Origin: Tardiphaga alba
Lineage (GTDB): Bacteria > Pseudomonadota > Alphaproteobacteria > Rhizobiales > Xanthobacteraceae
Length of the DNA stretch: 64,000 bases
Assembly: GCF_018279705.1 (NCBI RefSeq)
Contig: NZ_CP036498.1
Span: 2,931,001 to 2,995,000 of the forward strand
Direction: 5' to 3'
This document shows, piece by piece, positions 53,686 to 61,267 of the stretch (its first letter is position 1; each line of letters begins with the position of its first letter). The notes beneath the pieces were generated by a model, which was given only the letters and a program-made list of their open reading frames with translations, was not told the DNA's origin and did not search any database. The translations under genes were made by a program, and so were the position numbers.

Positions 53686-54309
53686 TTACTTGCCTTCGCG
53701 CCGCCCGAATGACGGCGGTGCTGAAATCACCAGATAATACTCGCAGGCGCGCGTCGTGCGGTTCTCGAACCAGTGTTCGACATCAACTTCGAAATATAGC
53801 GAGTCGCCTTCGTCGAGCACCGTTTCGGTGTCCTTGGTGATGACGGTGACCTTGCCGCGCGCGACCAGCACATGCTTCGACGTGCCGACGGGGTAGGCGG
53901 GCAATTCACCTGTCGAGGTCTTCGGCGGCAGATGATGCAAAGCGACTTCGACAGGCATCCCCGCCATCACTGGCGACAACAGGAAGCGTTCGAAGCCGGT
54001 GTCGGCATCGCGGAACACGGGCCGCTGGTCCTTCCGCACGATCGCAAAGGCGCGGCGGGGGCCGTCGTCGTCTCCCATGAGAGACGAGAACGATGTGCCG
54101 AGCGCCAGAGCGATGCGTCGGGCAACGCCAATCGTCGGGCTTTTCTCGCCGCGCTCGACCTTGGACAGCATCGCCCGGCTGACACCGGATTGCTTCGAGA
54201 GCTGCTCCAGGGTGAGTTCGGCTTCCTCACGCAATGTGCGCACCCGATCGCCGAATGCGCGGCTGACGGGGTCTTCACGTACGACCTTCCGTGCCGCCGC
54301 CTTCGCCAT
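53686..54309 (-). CDS. XRE-family regulator with C-terminal cupin domain
   Basis: A 207-residue transcription regulator. The helix-turn-helix (about 17-72, RVRTLREEAELTLEQLSKQSGVSRAMLSKVERGEKSPT) is followed by a cupin sensor (about 115-195, with VGTSKHVLVARGKVTVI and DEGDSLYFEVDVEHWFEN). Such proteins sense small metabolites. It diverges from the FAH-family gene with a 259-base gap, so that gene and the following TctC-type gene are its likely targets. Confidence 0.9.
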   Translation of the reverse strand: MAKAAARKVVREDPVSRAFGDRVRTLREEAELTLEQLSKQSGVSRAMLSKVERGEKSPTIGVARRIALALGTSFSSLMGDDDGPRRAFAIVRKDQRPVFRDADTGFERFLLSPVMAGMPVEVALHHLPPKTSTGELPAYPVGTSKHVLVARGKVTVITKDTETVLDEGDSLYFEVDVEHWFENRTTRACEYYLVISAPPSFGRREGK

Positions 54310-54568
54310 ATCGAATAATGCTCCGTTCAGTCTGAAATCGATTCTACTTTAGGCGCGGTTTCGCGAGATGTCACATGCTGCTGGAAGAAAATCAGTCGCG
54401 TCGGTTAGCTAAGTTAAAGGCGGTGACGGCGTTAAGAGGCAATTAGCCGCGTCTTCTAAAGAGGAAAAATCCGGAACCGACCGCTTGCGCAAATCTCCCA
54501 TCGAAGATAATCGTACCTATAGGAGACGCGGCGCGCAGCCGCTCAGAAGCTGTTATCAGGAGGAAACC

Positions 54569-55435
54569 ATGCATCTCGTCACATTCATGCACGAAGGCCG
54601 GCCGACCGTCGGCATCGCGGACGAGGCGCTTTCCAAGGTTCAGCCTCTGCCGGCAAATGTCGCGCCGGACATGCTCACCCTGATCTCCAAATACGACGAC
54701 ATCAAAGGTAGCCTGGCTGGCGCCGGTGCAGCGATTTCGCTCGCAGGCGTCGAACTGCTGGCGCCGATCCCGCGCCCGGCGCGAAACGTGTTCTGCGTCG
54801 GCAAGAACTATCATGAGCACGCCAAGGAATTCGCCGGCAGCGGCTATGACTCCTCGGCCAAGGAAATCGTGCCGGAATATCCCGTCATCTTCACCAAGCC
54901 GTCGAGCACGGTGATCGGGCAGGGCGCCGCCATCCCGCAGCATCTCGATACGACCGACAGCACCGACTATGAAGGTGAGCTCACGGTCATCATCGGCCGC
55001 GGCGGCCGCGGCATCAAAAAGGCCGACGCGCTCAAGCATGTGTTCGGCTACACGATCATCAACGACGTCACCGCGCGCACGCTGCAGCATCAGCATCGTC
55101 AGTGGTTCATCGGCAAGGGCATCGACGGTTTCTGCCCGATGGGCCCGGCGATCCTTACTGCCGACGCGATGCCGGATCCGACTAAGATGCACCTCAAGAC
55201 CTTCGTGAATGGCGAGCTGCGCCAGAACGCGTCGGTCGCCGATCTCGTTTTCGACATCCCGACGCTGATCGAGACGCTGTCCGCCGGCATCACGCTGGAG
55301 CCCGGCGACGTCATCGCCACCGGCACACCGGCCGGCGTCGGCCTCGGCTTCACGCCGCCGCGCTTTCTCAAGAAGGGCGATGTCGTCGCCATCGAAGTCA
55401 GCGGCATCGGCCGCCTGGAAAATCCGGTCGGCTGA
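54569..55435 (+). CDS. Fumarylacetoacetate hydrolase-family protein
   Basis: A 288-residue enzyme of the FAH superfamily. The metal site is in STDYEGELTVIIG (the E-x-E pair) and YTIINDVTARTLQ; other core motifs are CVGKNYHEHAKEF, FTKPSSTVIG, WFIGKGIDGFCPMGPAI and VIATGTPAGVG. Members cleave C-C bonds or decarboxylate/isomerise in aromatic acid catabolism. AGGAGG stands ahead of ATG 54569. It is paired with a TctC-type binding protein, likely an uptake-plus-catabolism unit controlled by the divergent XRE-cupin gene. Confidence 0.92.
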   Translation: MHLVTFMHEGRPTVGIADEALSKVQPLPANVAPDMLTLISKYDDIKGSLAGAGAAISLAGVELLAPIPRPARNVFCVGKNYHEHAKEFAGSGYDSSAKEIVPEYPVIFTKPSSTVIGQGAAIPQHLDTTDSTDYEGELTVIIGRGGRGIKKADALKHVFGYTIINDVTARTLQHQHRQWFIGKGIDGFCPMGPAILTADAMPDPTKMHLKTFVNGELRQNASVADLVFDIPTLIETLSAGITLEPGDVIATGTPAGVGLGFTPPRFLKKGDVVAIEVSGIGRLENPVG

Positions 55436-55585
55436 TCAGCCACCCGACGGCAATCGAGACACATGGGGCGGTCTTCGCCCCATGTGCGAACACTACAAGC
55501 TTCAAGTATTCCACTCCCAGGGAGTGGCGCGTCCTTCGATGCACGTATCCGATGCATTGCTGAACAGAATAAACGGGAGATATCC

Positions 55586-56566
55586 ATGAAACGCCGTGAT
55601 TTCCTCGCAGGCCTTGGCGGCCTGTCGACTCTTGCTCTGACTGGTCAGACCGTGCAGGCGCAGGAAGCTTGGCCGAGCAAGAATATCAGCATGGTCGTGC
55701 CGTTTCCCGCAGGCGGGCAGGCCGATATCGCTGCGCGTCCGGTCGCGACCTATATGCAGAAGGTGCTGGGCAAGGCCGTCATCATCGACAATCGCAGCGG
55801 TGCGGGCGGCTCGCTCGGCAACTCGACCGTGGCGCGCGCGGCGCCCGATGGGCACACGCTGCTGATGACGCTGTCGTCGCTTGCCGTGCTGCCGGAGTCG
55901 GACCGCATTTATGGTCGTCCGGTCGCCTATGAAGTCGATCAACTGCAGCCCATCGCCCGCGTGCTTGCCGATCCCACGCTGTTCGCCGTGCCGGCCAGCG
56001 CGCCCTGGAAGACAATCCAGGAATTCGTCGCCGATGCGAAGGCGCGTCCGGGTGCAATCTCCTACGGCTCGTCGGGTCCGTTCGGCACGCTGCATGTGTC
56101 GATGGAGATGTTCGCCCTCTCGGCCGGCCTCAAGATGCTGCACGTGCCGTATCGTGGCGCTGCACCTGCGGTGAGCGATCTCATCGGCGGCCAGATTCAG
56201 GCACTCGCTTCGGCACCGGGCACGCTTAAGCAGCATGTCGATGCCGGCACGCTGCGTGTTCTCGCCAATTTCGGTGCCGAGCGTCTGGCGGCATTCCCGG
56301 ACCTGCCGACCTTCAAGGAGCTCGGCTATTCCGACGTCGAGTTCTACATCTGGGCCGGCCTGTTCGCGCCGAAAGGCATGCCTGCGCCCGTCGTCACCAA
56401 GCTGCGCGACACCGTGCGCGATGCGATGAAGGATCCGGAAGTCACCAAGGTCTTCGAGGCCGCCGGCAACATGCCGGCCTATCAGGACTCCGAAGACTTC
56501 GCGAAGTTCGTCGCGAAGGACAGCGAACGCCTCGTCGCCACCGCCAAGAAGATCGGCAAGGTCTAA
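55586..56566 (+). CDS. TctC/Bug-type tripartite tricarboxylate transporter substrate-binding protein
   Basis: A 326-residue periplasmic binding protein with a Tat signal (MKRRDFLAGLGGLSTLAL, ending VQA). The mature part starts QEAWPSKNISMVVPFPAGGQAD and continues with VIIDNRSGAGGSLGNSTVARAAPDGHTLLM, the Bug-family pattern. It lies 150 bases after the FAH-family gene and should deliver the acid that enzyme's route consumes; no TctAB permease is nearby. GGGAGA precedes the ATG. Its stop overlaps the stop of the opposite-strand carbamoyltransferase. Confidence 0.92.
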   Translation: MKRRDFLAGLGGLSTLALTGQTVQAQEAWPSKNISMVVPFPAGGQADIAARPVATYMQKVLGKAVIIDNRSGAGGSLGNSTVARAAPDGHTLLMTLSSLAVLPESDRIYGRPVAYEVDQLQPIARVLADPTLFAVPASAPWKTIQEFVADAKARPGAISYGSSGPFGTLHVSMEMFALSAGLKMLHVPYRGAAPAVSDLIGGQIQALASAPGTLKQHVDAGTLRVLANFGAERLAAFPDLPTFKELGYSDVEFYIWAGLFAPKGMPAPVVTKLRDTVRDAMKDPEVTKVFEAAGNMPAYQDSEDFAKFVAKDSERLVATAKKIGKV

Positions 56567-58710
56567 GCGCGGCTGCGGGACCGCTCCGCGAGCCACGCCG
56601 TAAACCGGCCGCTGTCGCGCTCACCGCCGTGCCATGCGGCGGTGACGGTGCCATCTGCGGCCACCATGAAGACCACGTCGAGACCCGCTGAGCGGCGCAG
56701 GGTCTCGACGGCCTGTTGCGGTGTCTGCGCGATCGGACCGGCAACATTGAACGACGTATTCACCGACAGCTCGACGCCGATGTGGCGGCCCAGCGCTTTC
56801 AGATAAGCATGTGTGAGCGGATCGTCCTCGGCACGCACGATCTGGATACGGCCGGTGCCATCGGCATGGATCACGGCCGGGATCTTGTCGCGCGCATGCG
56901 GCTTCGACTGGGCCGTCAGCACCATGTAGTTATAGGCATTGTAGTCGGCGTCTGACGCGCCTTCCAGAAGATCGAAATACTCTAGGGCCGCCTCGCGCGT
57001 CGCCATCGGCGCCAGCGGGCGGATGGCCTCGCGATATTTGACGCGCTCGTTGAGGCGTTCGCGGGTGCCGGCATCGCAGGGACTGGCAAAGATGGAGCGG
57101 TGCCCCAGCGCGCGGGGCCCGGTTTCTGCCGCACCCTGATAGAGCGCGATGATGCCGTTCTGTGCGACCAGATAGGCCATTAGATCAGCGGCAGCGTTGA
57201 GACCGTCCGGCGTCGAGATATCACCGATGGTCTTTGAATTGATGTCGTCAGCTTTGAGCACGGATGCGATTTCTGGCGCTGCTGGTGCGTCACCGCAATA
57301 GAACGCATGTGTCATCGGTGCGCCGCGCGGGGCGCCGATGAGATGCGCAAAAATCCAGGCGGCGCCGATGGTGACACCGGGATCGCCGGGTGTCGGTGGC
57401 ATCCACAGATGCAGGCGCACCTTGCGGCCTTGTTCGCGTTCGAACCATGCCTCATCGAAATATTCGAGCAGCCGCATATTGCCGAGCGCATTCAGCGCGA
57501 CGCCGCCGGTCAGCACGACGCGATGCGCACCGGTCCTGCGCAGCAGGCCGGCGACCACATGGATCATGGCATCCTCGAACACGAGCTGCGTGGCAGCCGC
57601 CTTGTCGAGGCGGTCCTGCGTGTCCGGTCGATGCTGGATGTCTTCGACGCGTAGCACGGCATCGGGATTCCACAGCTGGTCAGGCTTCAGCGGTTCGCCG
57701 AGAATGTCGATCAGCGGCTGCTTGTAGGGGGTGTCGAACGGGTCGCAATACCAGTTGCCCATGGCGCGGTTGAGCTTGATCTCGCCGTCAGGGCCGAAGT
57801 CGAGCACCTCGCGCAGGCGCGCATAATAGGGATTGCTGGCGCGATCCATATTGCCCCAGGCGGCTGCGCCCATATAGCGGCCCTCGCTGGAGAGCCAGGT
57901 CCAGCCGCCCTGGGTGGAGGAGATCACGCTGTAGAATGCGCCGAGGGAGTCGAAGACGCTGTCGTTGCAGTAGAGTTTCGTGATCGCGCCGTTCTGCACC
58001 ACATAGGTCGAGACCGAGCCGAGATCGCCGGTGCCATCCAGCACGGCGATGGCCACTGGCTCGTCATCAGGAAAGGGGGATGCCGCGAACGAGAACCAGG
58101 CGTGGTTGTCATGATGCGGCATCATCATGAGCGGCACGCGCGCGGGCAAGCCGAACTGCTTGCGCAGCAGCTTTGGCGTTCGCGTCATCTGCTCAAGGCG
58201 CTTGGCATCGAAGCTGACGGAATTTTTCGTGCGCAGCAGTTTCAGGCCATCGGGGAACTCTTCGACGATGCTGCGCACCAGCGTGCCCGTGAGGTCGGGA
58301 TAGTCCCAGCTCGTCAGCCACGCATCGATATCGGCGATATCGAGGCCCATCCCGCGCAGCGTGTTGCGCATCGCATCGAGCGCAGCGCGCGGATATTGCG
58401 TGGTGTGCTTGTCGCCGGAGAAACGCTCTTCTTCGTTGTTGATGATCAGGCGTGGGCCATCGGCCTGCGTGACCTCGACCAGTGCAACGCCGGAGTTATG
58501 CGTGCCCGGCAATCCCAGGCCTGCGAGATAGACGGTCTCGCCGCGCGCCAGTTTGGCGCGGAGCTCGTTAATGCGACGAACCGTAAAGTGGCTGTCATTG
58601 GCATGAAAGCCCGCCAGCGACATCACCCAGGTCGTCAGCCGCCGCGTGGCGCGGAAGCAGAACCGGCCGAGGCGGGGATAACGGGGACCAATGCGTCGGG
58701 GAGATGTCAC
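56563..58710 (-). CDS. NodU/CmcH/TobZ-family carbamoyltransferase
   Basis: A 715-residue two-domain enzyme. The N-terminal Kae1-like domain (about 60-440) has GTHNSGVALVEV, MPHHDNHAWFSFAASPF with the metal-binding histidines, LDGTGDLGSVS and LTGGVALNALGN. The C-terminal YrdC-like domain (about 480-690) has GAAETGPRALGHRSIFASP and VNTSFNVAGPI. The family transfers carbamoyl from carbamoyl phosphate to a hydroxyl of a sugar or antibiotic. No glycan or antibiotic genes are beside it, so the acceptor is unknown. GTG 58710 is used; ATG 58623 is an alternative. Confidence 0.9.
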   Translation of the reverse strand: MTSPRRIGPRYPRLGRFCFRATRRLTTWVMSLAGFHANDSHFTVRRINELRAKLARGETVYLAGLGLPGTHNSGVALVEVTQADGPRLIINNEEERFSGDKHTTQYPRAALDAMRNTLRGMGLDIADIDAWLTSWDYPDLTGTLVRSIVEEFPDGLKLLRTKNSVSFDAKRLEQMTRTPKLLRKQFGLPARVPLMMMPHHDNHAWFSFAASPFPDDEPVAIAVLDGTGDLGSVSTYVVQNGAITKLYCNDSVFDSLGAFYSVISSTQGGWTWLSSEGRYMGAAAWGNMDRASNPYYARLREVLDFGPDGEIKLNRAMGNWYCDPFDTPYKQPLIDILGEPLKPDQLWNPDAVLRVEDIQHRPDTQDRLDKAAATQLVFEDAMIHVVAGLLRRTGAHRVVLTGGVALNALGNMRLLEYFDEAWFEREQGRKVRLHLWMPPTPGDPGVTIGAAWIFAHLIGAPRGAPMTHAFYCGDAPAAPEIASVLKADDINSKTIGDISTPDGLNAAADLMAYLVAQNGIIALYQGAAETGPRALGHRSIFASPCDAGTRERLNERVKYREAIRPLAPMATREAALEYFDLLEGASDADYNAYNYMVLTAQSKPHARDKIPAVIHADGTGRIQIVRAEDDPLTHAYLKALGRHIGVELSVNTSFNVAGPIAQTPQQAVETLRRSAGLDVVFMVAADGTVTAAWHGGERDSGRFTAWLAERSRSRA

Positions 58711-58777
58711 GCTGCGACCTCGATGGATTTCGATGTCGCTTCAATCACATTGCGGGCAGGGCAACAATGCCGCCGTC

Positions 58778-60142
58778 TTAGCTGGCGCTGAGACGGACGC
58801 CTGCACGGAGAAATTTCTGCGGATCGACGGCGTCGCCATCAATGCGGGTTTCATAGTGCAAATGCGGGCCGGTGGAACGACCGGTGGAGCCGACCTGACC
58901 GATCACCTGGCCGATCTTGACGCTGTCGCCGACCTTCACGCCGATCACCGACATGTGGCCGTAACGGGTGGAGAGGCCATTGCCATGATCGATCTCGACC
59001 ATTTTGCCATAGCCGCCGGCATAAGCGGCAGAGACGACGCGGCCATTGGCGGTGGCGCGGATCGGATCGCCGGTGGAGCCGCGGAAATCGAGGCCGGCAT
59101 GCATGGCCGGGCGGCCAAGAAATGGATCGCTGCGGACGCCGAAGCCCGATGAGAATTCGACGGTGCCGACAACGGGCTTGCGATACGGCACCTGCGCCAT
59201 GGTGCGGTTCAGCTTGTCCATCTGCGCGCGGGTCATGTGCAGGCGATAGAGCTGACGTTCGAACGGGTCGGCGCTGGACGAGAGCTTGACCGGGATATAG
59301 GGGCCGCCCATCCCGCCGCGTGGTGCGGCGGCTTCCAGCTTCGCCATGTTCAGGCCGAGATCGGCGATGGCGCCGCGCATGCGGCGGACCTTGGAGTCCA
59401 TACCTTCTTCTGCCGAGCTGAGCGCAGCAAGTTGTTTGCTTTCCACGCGGTCAAGCGAGGCCTGCAGGCGATCGATGACATTGTCGGCGCCGCCAAGCTT
59501 GGCGACCTGGGTCTGTGGCGGCGCGGCCAGAACAGGCGCACGAGATTCCAGTCGTGCTTCACGATCGGGTGGCACCACGAAAGTCACGGTGTCGCTGATC
59601 TGAGCGGTTTTCTGAAGCGAATTCGTATCCAGCGATGCGCCACGGCCGGGTGCTTTCGTCGGCGGGAGCGAGCCGGTGACCGACAGGTCAGGCACATTGC
59701 CCAGCGCACTGGCACGGGATTCCAGCTGGTTCTGGCGACGCAGGACCTGTTCGAGCTTCTTGTCGAACTGCTCCTGATCCAGCATCTGGCGGCTGGTGGT
59801 GCGGTCGATCTTGGCGCGCAACTCGGCGATGCGGTCCTCGTAGGCGTACTGCATGTCGGCCTGACGGGCGATCAGCTTGGTCAGCACGTCGTCGCGAAAT
59901 GCGAAATAGGTGGCGGTCGCAGCCGACCATGCGCCGAGCACGGTTACGGTGCCGACCACGATCCAGAACACCACTGGTCCGATCCGGACCTGCTTGCCGC
60001 GATGCGCGATCGTGTAGTCGCTCTGCCGTGCGGCCATCGCTGCGGGCGGCTTGGCAGGGGCGACGCGCCGCGGCTGGGGGCGTCCGTGATCGTGAGCGTG
60101 GTGCTGAGGGTACTCGGCGTATTGGACAGGACGGTTCGACAT
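58778..60142 (-). CDS. M23-family (LytM) peptidoglycan peptidase or amidase activator
   Basis: A 454-residue membrane-anchored protein with a basic His/Pro-rich cytoplasmic N-terminus, one helix (about 52-80), long coiled coils (about 85-160 and 215-275), and a C-terminal LytM domain. This domain has SGFGVRSDPFLGRPAMHAGLDFRG, YGHM and GPHLHYE, so the zinc ligands are present. It cuts cross-links or activates amidases such as AmiC during division. Start 60142 (MSNRPVQ) is preferred to a frame beginning 42 bases earlier. A CtrA-like site lies upstream. Confidence 0.9.
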   Translation of the reverse strand: MSNRPVQYAEYPQHHAHDHGRPQPRRVAPAKPPAAMAARQSDYTIAHRGKQVRIGPVVFWIVVGTVTVLGAWSAATATYFAFRDDVLTKLIARQADMQYAYEDRIAELRAKIDRTTSRQMLDQEQFDKKLEQVLRRQNQLESRASALGNVPDLSVTGSLPPTKAPGRGASLDTNSLQKTAQISDTVTFVVPPDREARLESRAPVLAAPPQTQVAKLGGADNVIDRLQASLDRVESKQLAALSSAEEGMDSKVRRMRGAIADLGLNMAKLEAAAPRGGMGGPYIPVKLSSSADPFERQLYRLHMTRAQMDKLNRTMAQVPYRKPVVGTVEFSSGFGVRSDPFLGRPAMHAGLDFRGSTGDPIRATANGRVVSAAYAGGYGKMVEIDHGNGLSTRYGHMSVIGVKVGDSVKIGQVIGQVGSTGRSTGPHLHYETRIDGDAVDPQKFLRAGVRLSAS

Positions 60143-60212
60143 CAGCACTCCCGGGCCTGCCGGGAGACTCGTCGGCGGGCTCAACTACAGGAGGGATTTG
60201 AGCCCGGCATGG

Positions 60213-60227
60213 TTAATTCCAGCTAAA
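60213..60227 (-). promoter_or_regulatory. CtrA-like site ahead of the LytM-family gene
   Basis: On the minus strand TTTA-GCTGGAA-TTAA followed by CC: one mismatch to TTAA-N7-TTAAC, 71 bases before the gene start. Confidence 0.42.
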
Positions 60228-60253
60228 TGACATCCGTCAAATTTGCAGTTCGG

Positions 60254-60756
60254 TTAATGCCGCTGCGCCTCGGCGAGGACCTGGTCCGCGTGGCCGTCCA
60301 CTTTCACGTTGCGCCAGGTCTTGATGACTTTACCGTCCGTGCCGATCAGTACCGTGCTGCGAAGAACGCCTTCGAACACCTTGCCATACAACTTCTTTTC
60401 GCCCCACGCGCCATAGGCCACGAGCATCGCTTGCTCGGTGTCCGAGAGCAGCGGCATTGTGAGTTCATACTTGTCGCGAAACTTCTCCTGCGCCTTGAGC
60501 GGATCGGCGGAGACCCCAAGCACGTCGGTATCGGCTGCCGCGAATTGAGCGGCCAGTCGGCTGAAGTCCATCGCTTCCTTGGTGCAGCCGGGCGTGCTGG
60601 CGCGCGGATAGAAGAAGATGACCAGCTTGCGGCCGGCATAGTCAGCCAGGGAGACGGCTCCGCCGCCATCGCGGGGAAGCTTGAAGGCGGGGCCTTCTTG
60701 CCTGCGACCAGGACGTCGGATGGGGTGGTTGTCGTGGTCGATGCTGCCTTGGCCAT
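60254..60756 (-). pseudogene. bcp: Thioredoxin-dependent peroxiredoxin (BCP/PrxQ type) with a -1 frameshift
   Basis: The N-terminus (MAKAASTTTTTPSDVLVAGKK) is in one frame and the rest in another. Restoring one C in a run of four (60689-60692) gives the continuous family sequence KKAPAFKLPRDGGGAVSL, then FFYPRASTPGCTKEAMDFSRL with the peroxidatic cysteine, and VLGVSADPLKAQEKFRDKY to the end. Intact, it would reduce peroxides in the cytoplasm (about 167 residues). The part readable from the internal ATG at 60571 lacks the active cysteine, so the sequence as given cannot make a working enzyme. It may be true decay or a homopolymer error. Confidence 0.85.
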
Positions 60757-61267
60757 CGGGAGTCCTCGGTATTGGGCGTCTGATCGCGTCGTCTTATCCG
60801 AGAGCCGGCAATTGCTCCATGGCTGGCACCGCCAGCCGACATGCAGGGAGGCCGTTCGTCGCGGGTGACGCGCCAACGACCGCTCGGGGGTGATCCCAGA
60901 TGCGCGTCCGGTCATTTCCTAACCCGGTCTTCGAGGAATTCTTGCGCGATTTCTTGTACATACGCCTTCCTTTCGTCGCTTTCCGGCGGTCACTGTGATC
61001 AGATTGCAGGCAGTGCTTCACAGTCCACCGGCCTCAGCGTCGCGGTGCAAAATCGCCACTCGCGGGGTATGGTGACCTAAGGATTCGAGACGAGACACGT
61101 TGCAGGCGCCTCTCGGCGGCGCGACGACCAGAAGACGAGCTATAGTTCAATCCGGGATTGGCAGCTCTGCCGGCAGACAGGCGTTCGTTGAAATCGATGC
61201 GCGGACTGCCGGTAGTGATCGGTCTCATTGTCAGCGCCACCACCGAGAGACCCGGCACCTAGAGGAT
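60757..61267. other. Divergent region between bcp and the AsmA-like gene
   Basis: About 510 bases without a gene I can support. It holds a GGCTGGCACCGCCAGCC hairpin near 60820. Both flanking genes point outward, so their promoters must be here. Confidence 0.45.
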
